The notes under the pieces are model-generated. The model saw only the letters and a list, made by a program, of their open reading frames with translations. It had not been told where the DNA came from and did not search any database. Below, in pieces: positions 36,297 through 44,221 of a stretch of DNA of 64,000 bases (positions are counted from its first letter, which is position 1; each line of letters opens with the position of its first letter). Origin of the DNA: Pseudomonadota bacterium (GTDB taxonomy: Bacteria > Pseudomonadota > Gammaproteobacteria > Steroidobacterales > Steroidobacteraceae); assembly GCA_016720075.1 (NCBI GenBank), contig JADJXW010000001.1, positions 496,001 through 560,000 on the forward strand. The letters run 5' to 3'. A program made the translations under genes and the position numbers.

Positions 36297-36751
36297 ACGG
36301 GATCCTGGTCGCCATCGAGCACTGGCCGCCGTCCATCTGGGCGCGCGAGGATGAGTACGCCTATTTTCTGGCGTTGATATTCCACGCCTGGGGCATGGCG
36401 CTGCTGGTCGGTGGCGGCGTGGTCATCGCGCTGCGCGCGCTGTGTGGCGGTGCGGCCGGTTCGATGGTGGGCTTTCGCGGACTGCTGCCCGTGATGTGGT
36501 GCGGCGCGGCGCTGGCCGTGCTTTCCGGATTCGTGCTGCTGGTCGCATATCCCGCAAAGGCCCTGACCAACCCGATCTTCGCCATCAAGTTCGGCTGCCT
36601 GGTCTGCGCAACGCTGCTCTTGCGCAGGCTGTTGCGTGAAGGCGCTGCACCCGCGCGCAGCGTGGCGGCACTGTGTCTTCTGCTGTGGCTGTCCGGCGTA
36701 GCCGCCGGCAAGCTGCTGCTGCATACCTACACCGTGCTCACGGTGTCATGA
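36293..36751 (+). CDS. Small integral membrane protein (four-helix)
   Basis: This 152-residue protein has about four hydrophobic helices: YFLALIFHAWGMALLVGGGV, LPVMWCGAALAVLSGFVLLV, FAIKFGCLVCATLLLRRLL and LCLLLWLSGVAAGKLLLH. The His residues in the first and last helices are placed like those of four-helix haem or copper membrane proteins, but no signature is definite. The start overlaps the MFS gene (ATGA), and the stop overlaps the next small membrane protein gene (ATGATGA). It has the plan of an unnamed inner-membrane family; its partner gene follows directly. Confidence 0.78.
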   Translation: MNGILVAIEHWPPSIWAREDEYAYFLALIFHAWGMALLVGGGVVIALRALCGGAAGSMVGFRGLLPVMWCGAALAVLSGFVLLVAYPAKALTNPIFAIKFGCLVCATLLLRRLLREGAAPARSVAALCLLLWLSGVAAGKLLLHTYTVLTVS

Positions 36752-37208
36752 TGACCACCCAATGGGGCTGGCCCATCGCGGAGTGCTTCCACTTCATCGG
36801 TTTGTGCCTGCTGTTCGGCACGGTGGGGTTCTTCGACCTGCGCATGCTCGGCGTGGCGCGCGCAGTGCCCCTGCGTTCGCTGCATCGCCTGATCCCGTTC
36901 GGAATTGCGGGATTCGCAATCTGTGCGATTACCGGCACCCTGTTCGTGATGACGACGCCGGATCAGTACCTGCACAACCCGGCGTTCCTGACCAAGCTGC
37001 TGCTCATGCTGGTGGCGGGGCTGAACATGCTGCTGTTCTATCTGGTTGCCGCGCGGAGCGTGTGGCTGGCGGCCGCGGATGGGGTTCCCCGCTGCCCGCG
37101 CGCCTCTTCGGGCTCGTGTCGTTGCTGTGCTGGTTGGGCGTGATGACCTGTGGTCGCGTCATCACCGCATTCCGGCCGCCCGCGTTCTACTGGTGTCCGT
37201 GGTGCTGA
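36748..37208 (+). CDS. Small membrane protein, frameshifted as read (DUF6644-like)
   Basis: This is a membrane protein of about 152 residues. It begins MTTQWGWPIAECFHFIGLCL and has helices at GLCLLFGTVGFFDLRMLGV, LIPFGIAGFAICAITGTLFV and LLLMLVAGLNMLLFYLVA. As read, the frame runs off at 37143 after a G run at 37081-37084. One added G would join it to the continuation SPLPARLFGLVSLLCWLGVM, which ends RPPAFYWCPWC at 37208. That gives a normal fourth helix and tail. The pattern FGTVGFFDLRMLG resembles DUF6644-type proteins that are often paired with a second four-helix protein. A missing base in the assembly is more likely than a real mutation. Confidence 0.72.
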
Positions 37209-37214
37209 GGGTTC

Positions 37215-37373
37215 TCAGCGCGCCGCGGCGCCCGGACGCGTGACCCTTTTCAGCTGCCGCTTGAGCGATGCCACCTGGTTCCTCAGGTCGGTGCACTCGG
37301 TGCTGGAATCCCGCCAGCGCTTGGCCATGTAGAGGATCGCGGCGCCGAGGATGAGCATGACGGCGATCTTCAT
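37215..37373 (-). CDS. 52-residue membrane protein with coiled-coil tail
   Basis: This short gene encodes MKIAVMLILGAAILYMAKRW followed by a charged helix (SSTECTDLRNQVASLKRQLK) with heptad-like hydrophobics, ending in a basic tail. The first 16 residues form one transmembrane helix, and the rest could form a coiled coil in the cytoplasm or periplasm. It begins 3 bases after the stop of the gene at 37377, so it belongs to that operon. It ends 6 bases from the end of the preceding membrane-protein gene on the other strand. No family is recognised. Coding is supported by reading frame, start and operon position only. Confidence 0.55.
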   Translation of the reverse strand: MKIAVMLILGAAILYMAKRWRDSSTECTDLRNQVASLKRQLKRVTRPGAAAR

Positions 37374-37376
37374 GGC

Positions 37377-37790
37377 TCAGCGGCGGCGATTCTTGGCAGG
37401 CGGCGGAGGCGGCGGCGGCCGGGCGAAATCCACCACATAGGCATCGCCGTCGAAGGTGGCAACCTTGCCCGGCAGATCCGGGCGAACATGGATGCGGCCG
37501 GCGGTTTTTTCAGTCGCGACCGTCTCGATGACCAGCCGCACTTCCGTGCCAGCCGACAGCGCGTCGGTCAGCTGGGTGCGCAGCTTCGATACCAGCGCGA
37601 TCGCGGCCGTCTCGGTCGACAGTTGTGCCGTGTAGCGCAGCACGCCCACGCTGGGGCGGGTGAATCCACCGGAGCGGCAGACCAGCACCAGGCTGCCGTC
37701 TTCGGCCATGCCGGAAAGGGGGCGTCGCCTGCCGGCTGCATCCGCGCCGAAGCTGGAGAACGCGCGTTCCATCGAAACACTGTCGATCAT
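37377..37790 (-). CDS. Hypothetical protein with Pro-rich C-terminus
   Basis: This is a 137-residue soluble protein with no signal peptide if ATG 37790 is the start. The body alternates beta-like segments (SLVLVCRSGGFTRPSVGVLR, TEVRLVIETVATEKTAGRI). It ends in a proline run (ARPPPPPPPAKNRRR). I do not recognise a family. The upstream frame stays open to 37997, and no clear ribosome-binding site precedes 37790, so the start is uncertain. A small membrane protein gene follows 3 bases later. Upstream, 37791-37942 is a 152-bp gap with no gene; I saw no clear regulatory element in it. Confidence 0.55.
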   Translation of the reverse strand: MIDSVSMERAFSSFGADAAGRRRPLSGMAEDGSLVLVCRSGGFTRPSVGVLRYTAQLSTETAAIALVSKLRTQLTDALSAGTEVRLVIETVATEKTAGRIHVRPDLPGKVATFDGDAYVVDFARPPPPPPPAKNRRR

Positions 37791-37942
37791 GACGGGGAGT
37801 ACCTGCGATGGGGAAGGAACGTGGCATGAGGCCACGCATGCATTCGCAGGGTGAGGAACGGCAGAACGAGCCGGGCGAACTGCGGGGAGTCTACTCCTTT
37901 TCCCTGGTAGCCCCCGCAGTATCGGATCAGGCGCCGCGGCGC

Positions 37943-39154
37943 CTACTTCGGCGCCAGCCGATAGAGCCCTCCCGACGCCGTGTCCTCGAGGAGCCACAGC
38001 GCGCCATCCGGCGCCTGGGCCACATCGCGCGCCCGGAAACCGACCACCCAGCGTTCAGCCGGCCTGGCCGCGGCCCCTTCGACGATGATGCGATTCAGCG
38101 TGCCGCTGCCCATGCCGCTGACGAACGCCGAGCCCTTCCACTGCGGAAAGAGGTTGCCGCTGTAGAACATGAGATTGCCGGGAGCGATGACCGGGTTCCA
38201 GTAGATCACCGGCTTGGCGAGGTCGGCCCGGCTGTCGGGGCTGGCGATCGCCACGCCGTCGTAGTTCGCGCCATACACGACCAAGGGCCAGCCGTAGTTC
38301 TTGCCCGGTTCGATGAGATTGAGCTCATCGCCACCGCGCGGGCCGTGCTCGACTTCCCACAGCTTTCCATCGGGCGCGAAGGCGAGGCCATAAGGCGTGC
38401 GATGGCCCGAGCTCCAGGTTTCGGACGGAGTGAGGTTGGGGCCGGTGAAGGTATAGGTGCGAACCGCCTTGGCGGTCTTGGCGCCTTCACTGTTGCGCGG
38501 GGGATCGATCACCTCGACGGTGGCGGCGCCGGTCTTGCCGGCCATCGGGTTGCCCGGCGCGGGTTTGCCGTCGAGCGTCAGTCGCAGGATCTTGCCCGCG
38601 GGCTGGTTCGGGTCCTGCGCCGGCGTGAAGCGCTGACGTTCCCCGGCGGTGAGATACAACAGCTTTTTGTCGGGCGAGAACGCGACCGCTGCGCCCACCT
38701 GGCCACCCTTGCCCTTGATGGGATCGCGCCAGATTACCTTCAGGCCGGAGAGGGCGGGTGTGGCCTTGCTGGTGTCGAGCGTCGCGAGCGCCAGGGCCAG
38801 GCTCGACGTCGTGGGGTCGTCGCCGGGCTCCGAGTAAGTGATATAGACGCCTCGATCCTTGTCGAAGGTCGGCGATGCATAGATGCCGAGCAGGCCGTTC
38901 TGTCCGCCGAACTGCACCGCGGGCACGCCGGAAACCGGGGTCTTCTGGCCCTGCTGCGTGGCGAGGAACACCTTGCCGCCCTTCTCGGTAATGAGCATTC
39001 GACCATCGGGCAGGAACGCGATGCGCCACGGCAGGTTGAACTCCGCCACCTTCGTGACGGTGAAGGGCTTCTCAGCCGTGGGCGCCAGGGTGCCGGCGTT
39101 GAACTGGGCCAGTGCCGGGGTGGCGAGCACAGCCAGTAACCAGGTTCGCTTCAT
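37943..39154 (-). CDS. Soluble PQQ-dependent sugar dehydrogenase (YliI-like)
   Basis: This is a 403-residue exported six-bladed beta-propeller dehydrogenase of the soluble aldose/glucose dehydrogenase family. It has a signal peptide (LLAVLATPALAQ). The propeller repeats are PWRIAFLPDGRMLITEKGGK, NGLLGIYASPTFDKDRGVYI, RTPYGLAFAPDGKLWEVEHG and GGDELNLIEPGKNYGWPLV; the His in WEVEHGP and the Tyr/Trp in GKNYGWP are family features of the active site. It oxidises an aldose at C1 in the periplasm with PQQ. No pqq biosynthesis genes are nearby. The start is ATG 39154; the promoter is divergent from the DUF3297 gene at 39241. Confidence 0.9.
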   Translation of the reverse strand: MKRTWLLAVLATPALAQFNAGTLAPTAEKPFTVTKVAEFNLPWRIAFLPDGRMLITEKGGKVFLATQQGQKTPVSGVPAVQFGGQNGLLGIYASPTFDKDRGVYITYSEPGDDPTTSSLALALATLDTSKATPALSGLKVIWRDPIKGKGGQVGAAVAFSPDKKLLYLTAGERQRFTPAQDPNQPAGKILRLTLDGKPAPGNPMAGKTGAATVEVIDPPRNSEGAKTAKAVRTYTFTGPNLTPSETWSSGHRTPYGLAFAPDGKLWEVEHGPRGGDELNLIEPGKNYGWPLVVYGANYDGVAIASPDSRADLAKPVIYWNPVIAPGNLMFYSGNLFPQWKGSAFVSGMGSGTLNRIIVEGAAARPAERWVVGFRARDVAQAPDGALWLLEDTASGGLYRLAPK

Positions 39155-39240
39155 GTCCTTCTCCTGTCCGGTTTTCCTGCAAGCGGGCAGTATATAGCCC
39201 GTGGGGCCTGTATATTTCGCAGCACCTTTGGAGGAGTGCC

Positions 39241-39603
39241 GTGACCGATACGTTCCCTGACCGACTGAGCGTCGATCCCTCGAGCAAATACCATGACGGG
39301 AAGCTGCTGGAGCGAAACATCGGCATCCGCTTCAACGGCGCCGAGCGGACCAATGTCGAGGAGTACTGCATCTCCGAGGGCTGGATCCGCGTGGCCATCG
39401 GCAAGACGGTGGACCGTCACGGCCGGCCGCTGACCGTGCAGTTCAAGGGCAAGGTCGAGCCCTTCTTCAAGGGTGATCCTGCCCGCCGTTTTCTTTCCGC
39501 TGGAGCGGGCGGAAAACCTGCACGACGGCTATCTGAAGACCTTCGTGGCCGGCGGCGAGGACGTGGTGCTGATGCAGCAGGGGGGCGTTCCGGCAATCCT
39601 TGA
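39241..39603 (+). CDS. DUF3297-family protein, stop probably lost by a base deletion
   Basis: The N-terminal 78 residues are a DUF3297-type protein, a small family of about 80 residues that contains FNGAERTNVEEYCISEG and ends FFKG. GTG 39241 is preceded by GGAGGAGT. As read, the frame continues past FFKG into a low-complexity Arg/Gly-rich tail to 39603, which is the shadow of the next gene. If one G is missing from the GGG at 39471-39473, the frame would end at TGA right there, overlapping the GTG of the Rieske gene as GTGA, the usual arrangement here. The family function is unknown. Confidence 0.72.
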   Translation: MTDTFPDRLSVDPSSKYHDGKLLERNIGIRFNGAERTNVEEYCISEGWIRVAIGKTVDRHGRPLTVQFKGKVEPFFKGDPARRFLSAGAGGKPARRLSEDLRGRRRGRGADAAGGRSGNP

Positions 39604-39796
39604 AGGGATCTGTCCGCACGCCGGACATCCGTTCTCCCATTCGCGCATCGTTGGATCGGATATCCGCTGCGACATGCACGGCTACCGTTTCGATCTGCGA
39701 ACTGGCGCCTGCACGTTCTACACGGAGGGGCCTATTCGCGGCCTGCGGGTGTTCCCGCATGAGATACGGGACGGCTTCATTGGCGTAGTGCTGTAG
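39473..39796 (+). CDS. Small Rieske [2Fe-2S] protein
   Basis: This is a 107-residue single-domain Rieske protein. The cluster ligands are CPHAGHPF (Cys, His) and CDMHGYRF (Cys, His) with 16 residues between, as in Rieske ferredoxins and the N-terminal part of ring-hydroxylating oxygenases. The start GTG 39473 is read inside the end of the DUF3297 gene. It has no membrane anchor. It could serve as an electron carrier for an oxygenase. It is 22 kb from the operon encoding the Rieske oxygenase and the P450, so a functional link is only a possibility. Confidence 0.85.
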   Translation: MILPAVFFPLERAENLHDGYLKTFVAGGEDVVLMQQGGVPAILEGICPHAGHPFSHSRIVGSDIRCDMHGYRFDLRTGACTFYTEGPIRGLRVFPHEIRDGFIGVVL

Positions 39797-39818
39797 CCAG
39801 GCAGGCTGCGCGCCTCGC

Positions 39819-40238
39819 CTAGTGAATAGGCCGGGGAAGTTCGTTGGGCTGGAAGAACAGCGGCTGGCCATTGGCCAGTTTCAGTGTGCGGCCCACGGCG
39901 CGGTTCCTGCCGTCCCGCGCCCTGTAGCCGGTTACCTGAACATCGGTGCCGACCGGGAGGCTGTTGCGCGTGAATCCCTTTCGGAAAAGCTGGTTGGGAC
40001 TCCCGCCCTCGATCATCCAAGTCTCCTTCGTGCCGTTAGCCGCGATGACTTCCAGGTGTATCCAGGAATGCGGATTGATCAGTTCAACCTTGAGTACCTT
40101 GCCCTGGAATTCCACGGGCCTGTCGATATCGAACTCCGCCGCGAAACTGTGATGGGCCGTCGCCTGCAATGAGCCCAGCGCCAGGCATGTCGCCAGCAGC
40201 GCTACGCGCCAGCGCATCCGGCGGGTTGCGATGATCAT
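39819..40238 (-). CDS. DUF6152-type exported protein
   Basis: This is a 139-residue exported protein with a signal peptide (VALLATCLALGSLQATAHH) followed by the family hallmark HHSFAAEFD at the mature N-terminus. NPHSWIHLEVIAANGT and GTDVQVTGYRARDGRN are also typical of DUF6152. Two adjacent His residues at the mature N-terminus may bind a metal, but no function is known. The start ATG 40238 overlaps the stop of the upstream gene by four bases (ATGA). It is the last of three cotranscribed exported proteins. Confidence 0.85.
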   Translation of the reverse strand: MIIATRRMRWRVALLATCLALGSLQATAHHSFAAEFDIDRPVEFQGKVLKVELINPHSWIHLEVIAANGTKETWMIEGGSPNQLFRKGFTRNSLPVGTDVQVTGYRARDGRNRAVGRTLKLANGQPLFFQPNELPRPIH

Positions 40239-41215
40239 GGCTTGCTGCTCCTCAATCGCTCTTCTTCGCGCACGCCGCGCAGTGTGTTCGGCAGGCCGTA
40301 GTTGCCTTCGTGGCAGGCGTATTCAAACACCGGGCCGTCGACGATTTCCATCGGAAATTCACCGCCCCAGCTTTCATCCCACAGGCTCGGGTCGGTCACC
40401 ATGAACTCGTAGCGGATCGACTTCGGCCCGGTGGGCGTGATCTTTTCGATGACGCGGCCTTCGGGGCCCATGGGTACGCTGGAGCCGCGCGGATTGACCT
40501 TGTCGGAGATGCCCGTGGTTTCCACCACCAGCGTCTGGCCTTCCCAGCGACCCCATGAATTGCCCTGCCAGCGACTGAGTCCGCCGAAGTCGGGGCGGCT
40601 CTTCGCCAGCGGAATGACGCGTGCGTCGTGGACCATCTCCGTCATCAGCACGACGTAACCGCGCGTCTGCATGATCTGCACCTGGGTGTTGTAGCCCACG
40701 GGGCGCAGTGGCGGGCCTTCATGCGTCCACAACAGGCATCGCTCCTGCAGTGGCCGGTTCTGCGCGCTGTCGAACGCCTGCGCCTGTTGCGCCGCGCGCG
40801 CCGAGTCGCTGCGGCGCTTTGCGTCGGCTCGCAGGGGTGGCATGCGGCCATTGGCGGGCTGCGTGAGCAGGGATGTGCGCGGATTGGCCACCATCAGGCT
40901 CTGGTCCGGATCCAGCCCGAAGTCCGAGGTCTGGTAGTGCACATCGGTGACCACCGTCGTGAGTTCCACCACCGCGGGCGCATGGCGGCGCTTCTCGTAT
41001 TCCTCTGCCGTGTAGATGGCCTTTGTTCCCAGTTCGACCGGGCGCTCGAAGGGCACGTTCGTGTTGTTCGTGTACACGCCCTGGATCAGAGGATCTCCCC
41101 ACGACGTGCGAGCCGCCTTGTAAGGTGCCCCGGCCGCATTCACGGCTCCGCCGGCGAGAATCGCGATGACGGCTGTGGCCAAGGCACGACGCGCGGTGAT
41201 GTTTGCCCCGTTCAC
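40235..41215 (-). CDS. Exported protein with W-E-G-x-T-L-V-V-E-T motif
   Basis: This is a 326-residue secreted protein with a signal peptide (LATAVIAILAGGAVNAAGA). The conserved core is SWGRWEGQTLVVETTGISDK, and near the C-terminus GNYGLPNTLRGVREEE. The same motif (GRWEADTLVVEVTG) is in the next gene upstream, and weaker forms occur in 50930-52288 and 56207-57406. The family is a common but uncharacterised group of exported proteins in Steroidobacterales and acidobacteria-type genomes, often next to DUF6152 and PQQ dehydrogenases. The start GTG 41215 overlaps the upstream stop (GTGA). Confidence 0.75.
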   Translation of the reverse strand: MNGANITARRALATAVIAILAGGAVNAAGAPYKAARTSWGDPLIQGVYTNNTNVPFERPVELGTKAIYTAEEYEKRRHAPAVVELTTVVTDVHYQTSDFGLDPDQSLMVANPRTSLLTQPANGRMPPLRADAKRRSDSARAAQQAQAFDSAQNRPLQERCLLWTHEGPPLRPVGYNTQVQIMQTRGYVVLMTEMVHDARVIPLAKSRPDFGGLSRWQGNSWGRWEGQTLVVETTGISDKVNPRGSSVPMGPEGRVIEKITPTGPKSIRYEFMVTDPSLWDESWGGEFPMEIVDGPVFEYACHEGNYGLPNTLRGVREEERLRSSKP

Positions 41216-42021
41216 TTTGCCTCCGGTTTGCGCAGTTCGCCGTACATCAGTTCCTCGGCGAACTCGACGCAGCGAAAATCCATCAGGCGCACTCCCGTTT
41301 CCACGCGTCGGTACAGCGGCATGCTCAGTACCCAGGGCTTCGAGAACACGGCGGGATCCTCTATCGTAGCCTCGTAGCGGATATGGTCCGCGTCGATCAG
41401 GGTGTATCGCTCGGTCACGCGGCGCGTTTCCGATGCGAAGTTGCCGCTGCGGTCCAGCCAGTTGGCGTTGAGACCGGTCACTTCCACCACCAGCGTGTCC
41501 GCCTCCCAGCGCCCGCTCGACCAACCCATCCATGAGTCCACCGGAGCATCGCCCTGGTTGTTCATGGAAATGGTGCGAACGGCGCCCGCGAACTGGTAGA
41601 CGATCATGATGTCCGAGTCGGACTGCACGATCTGGAATGGGTGTGGGAGGTACGTGGCCCTGGGGACTCCCGGCATGAAGCACTTGGCTTCAGGATCCTC
41701 GGTGCGTCGGGTCTCCCGGTTCCTGTCACGCCGGGCCAATGCGGCGGGAAGGTAAGGAATCGTTCCACCGGTAACCACGCCGATGCCGGGCGACACGGCG
41801 CCGATGGCGCCGAGGGTCTCGGTTGCACCCTGCGTGGCTACGTGCGGCTCCAGGTTCCAGTTGGCCTCGTTCAGCGTCTGCCAGATGCCCGCCATATCCG
41901 GCCTGCCGGCCGGCGTCCTGGGGATGGATGATTTCTGCGCCCAGGCGCAGGGCGCGATCAGCACCAGCACCAACGCGCCAGCCAGAGTGCTGCTGGTCAA
42001 GCGCGAACCGTCCACGGCCAT
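41212..42021 (-). CDS. Exported protein with W-E-A-D-T-L-V-V-E-V motif
   Basis: This is a 269-residue secreted protein. The signal peptide ends VLIAPCAWAQ. A motif GRPDMAGIWQ begins the mature part, and WSSGRWEADTLVVEVTGLN forms the core. The C-terminus ends MDFRCVEFAEELMYG. ATG 42021 is preferred because AGGA lies about five bases before it; the ATG at 42051 is further upstream. It is the first of three overlapping genes reading toward 39819 and is divergent from the quinohaemoprotein dehydrogenase at 42114. Function unknown; possibly a surface or lipid-handling protein of the same family as its neighbour. Confidence 0.75.
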   Translation of the reverse strand: MAVDGSRLTSSTLAGALVLVLIAPCAWAQKSSIPRTPAGRPDMAGIWQTLNEANWNLEPHVATQGATETLGAIGAVSPGIGVVTGGTIPYLPAALARRDRNRETRRTEDPEAKCFMPGVPRATYLPHPFQIVQSDSDIMIVYQFAGAVRTISMNNQGDAPVDSWMGWSSGRWEADTLVVEVTGLNANWLDRSGNFASETRRVTERYTLIDADHIRYEATIEDPAVFSKPWVLSMPLYRRVETGVRLMDFRCVEFAEELMYGELRKPEAK

Positions 42022-42113
42022 GGTTCCTGCCCCCTGCGAATTCAATTGCACCGATTATGCGTCCGGGCGGCTAGAAGCAGGTAGCACCTGTGCCGTCAGT
42101 TATCATCCGGCGC

Positions 42114-44168
42114 ATGAAACCACTGCGTCTCGCAGGATGGATCCTGCTCGTGCCCTCGCTGCTGGCAGCGGCAGACAGCATCCGGCCGGCCCCTGCGTTC
42201 TCGGCCGCCGAACTGGCGACACCGGCGGCAGAGGGCTGGCTCACCAATGGCGGAACGCTGAGCAACCAGCGCTATTCGCCACTCACGCAGATAAATCGCC
42301 AGAACGTGAAGGGCCTCAAGGCCCTGTGGCATGTGCGGTTGGGGTCGGGCACGGAATTGCGCCACAACAACCAGGCGCAGCCGCTGGTCCACGACGGCGT
42401 GGTCTACATCTCGACCGGGCAGAACGACGTCTTCGCCATATCCGTGGACACTGGCAATGTGCTGTGGGAATACCGCAGCGGCCTGAAGGATGGCGATGCG
42501 TTCGTCTGCTGCCTGTGGGCCAATCGTGGCGTGGGTCTGGGCGACGGCAAGGTGTTCATCGGACGCCTGGATTCCGTGCTCGTGGCGCTGGACCAGAAGA
42601 CCGGCAAGGTCGCCTGGGAAACCCGGACCGGCGATCCGAAGCAGGGTTACAGCCTCACGGCGGCGCCGCTCTACTACAACGGCATGGTCATCATCGGCAC
42701 CGCAGGGGGTGACCTGGGCATTCGCGGCTGGCTCCGCTCATTCGATGCGAAGACGGGCCGCGAAGTCTGGCGGTTCAACACGGTCCCTGGTCCGGGCGAA
42801 TTCGGTCACGACACATGGCCCGCAGGCAGTTCTGCCTGGCAGTGGGGTGGAGCGCCCGTGTGGAGCACGCCCGCCGTGGATCCCGAGCTGGGCCTGATCT
42901 ATTTCTCCACTGGCAATCCAGGCCCAAGCCTCGGAGGCGCGGCGCGCGCCGGTGACAATCTCTTCACGGCGTCCATCGTGGCGCTGGATGTCGCGACCGG
43001 CAGATACCGCTGGCACTTCCAGGAAGTGCACCATGACATCTGGGACTACGACGCGCCAAACCCCATCATCCTTTTCGAGGCGAAGTACAAAGGCAGGGTT
43101 CGCAAGGGACTGGCCCAGGCCGGCAAGACAGGCTGGGTCTACATCCTCGATCGCACGAACGGCAAGCCGCTGCTCGGCATTAAGGAGACGCCGGTCATGC
43201 AGGAGCCGCGGCAGGCCACTTCCCCGACGCAGCCCATTCCCGTGGGCGACGCGCTGGTGGCGCAGTCCATCGCCATCGCACCCGAAGATCACGAAGTGGT
43301 GAATGAGGGCCGCATCTTTACGCCCTTCGCGGAGAAGGCGCGCATCTTCGCGCCACTGGCGGCTGTCAACTGGCCGCCGAGCGCCTTCGATCCGCGTACG
43401 CAGTGGATGTACATCTGCGCCAGCGAAGGGGCCAATGGCGCGCGCATGGATGCCACGCAGTTCTCACCACCCACGTTCACCAAGTCCTTCCGAGGTGGTG
43501 ACTACGCCGGCGCGGGCACGCAGACCAGCGGCATCTACTCGGCGCTCGATCTCACGACCAATCGCATCGTCTGGCAGAAGCGCTTCAATGATGGCTGCCG
43601 CAGCGGTTCGCTGGTGACGGCCGGAGGCCTGGTATTCCTCGGGCGAAATGACGGGCGGGTCACCGCGCTCGATTCGGCCAATGGCGATCGGTTGTGGCAG
43701 TTCCAGACCGAGGCGGCCGTGAACTCCGCGGTTTCCACCTTCATGCACAAGGGGCAGCAGATGCTGGTCACCTATGCCGGTGGCGGCTTCGTCAGCGCGA
43801 AGAAGGGTGATGGCGTCTGGCTCTTCAGCCTGGAAGGGACGATGGAAGAGCTTCCGTCGGGCCGTCCCGCTGCGGTGGCGGCGCCTGTGCCGCTTGCGCA
43901 GGGGCCGGCACCCGCTGCGGGGCGGATGGCGGATGTTTCCAGTGGAGAGCGTCTCTACAAGGCCACATGCGTGTACTGCCATGGGGATCATGGCCAGGGC
44001 GGCGAGGGTGGCGGCAAGGCGATCTCAGGGACGCTCGGTGTCGATGGCGTCCTCGGCGTGCTGGCCGCCGGTCGCGACAAGATGCCTGCGTTCGCAGCGG
44101 CCATGACGCCGGAACAGTTGCTGGACGTGGCCGCCTACGTCCACCAGAAGCTGCTCATCCCGCGATAG
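42114..44168 (+). CDS. Quinohaemoprotein (type II) alcohol dehydrogenase, PQQ and haem c
   Basis: This is a 684-residue periplasmic alcohol or aldehyde dehydrogenase. An eight-bladed PQQ propeller (residues about 45-590) carries the adjacent cysteines C132-C133 in DAFVCCLWANRG, which form a vicinal disulfide over PQQ, and the catalytic-type Asp in WDYDAPNPI. A cytochrome c domain follows with CVYCH at 619-623 and the axial Met at about 657 in KMPAF. A signal peptide (WILLVPSLLAAADS) is present. It can pass electrons from PQQ through its own haem. ATG 42114 lies 92 bp from the divergent exported-protein operon. Substrate unknown; no pqq genes nearby. Confidence 0.93.
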   Translation: MKPLRLAGWILLVPSLLAAADSIRPAPAFSAAELATPAAEGWLTNGGTLSNQRYSPLTQINRQNVKGLKALWHVRLGSGTELRHNNQAQPLVHDGVVYISTGQNDVFAISVDTGNVLWEYRSGLKDGDAFVCCLWANRGVGLGDGKVFIGRLDSVLVALDQKTGKVAWETRTGDPKQGYSLTAAPLYYNGMVIIGTAGGDLGIRGWLRSFDAKTGREVWRFNTVPGPGEFGHDTWPAGSSAWQWGGAPVWSTPAVDPELGLIYFSTGNPGPSLGGAARAGDNLFTASIVALDVATGRYRWHFQEVHHDIWDYDAPNPIILFEAKYKGRVRKGLAQAGKTGWVYILDRTNGKPLLGIKETPVMQEPRQATSPTQPIPVGDALVAQSIAIAPEDHEVVNEGRIFTPFAEKARIFAPLAAVNWPPSAFDPRTQWMYICASEGANGARMDATQFSPPTFTKSFRGGDYAGAGTQTSGIYSALDLTTNRIVWQKRFNDGCRSGSLVTAGGLVFLGRNDGRVTALDSANGDRLWQFQTEAAVNSAVSTFMHKGQQMLVTYAGGGFVSAKKGDGVWLFSLEGTMEELPSGRPAAVAAPVPLAQGPAPAAGRMADVSSGERLYKATCVYCHGDHGQGGEGGGKAISGTLGVDGVLGVLAAGRDKMPAFAAAMTPEQLLDVAAYVHQKLLIPR

Positions 44169-44221
44169 CGGTGCCAGGCGCCGGCGGGCCCGGGGCCAGC
44201 GTCCATCTGCGCGGCATCACG

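Noticed and set aside
37791..37942. A possible tRNA or small RNA in the 152-bp gap
   Set aside because: No cloverleaf or terminator could be drawn; only a GC-rich inverted repeat at the dehydrogenase gene end is visible.
41216..41683. Upstream extension of the 326-residue exported protein to 482 residues
   Set aside because: The extension overlaps the upstream gene in another frame and removes the clear signal peptide from the N-terminus.
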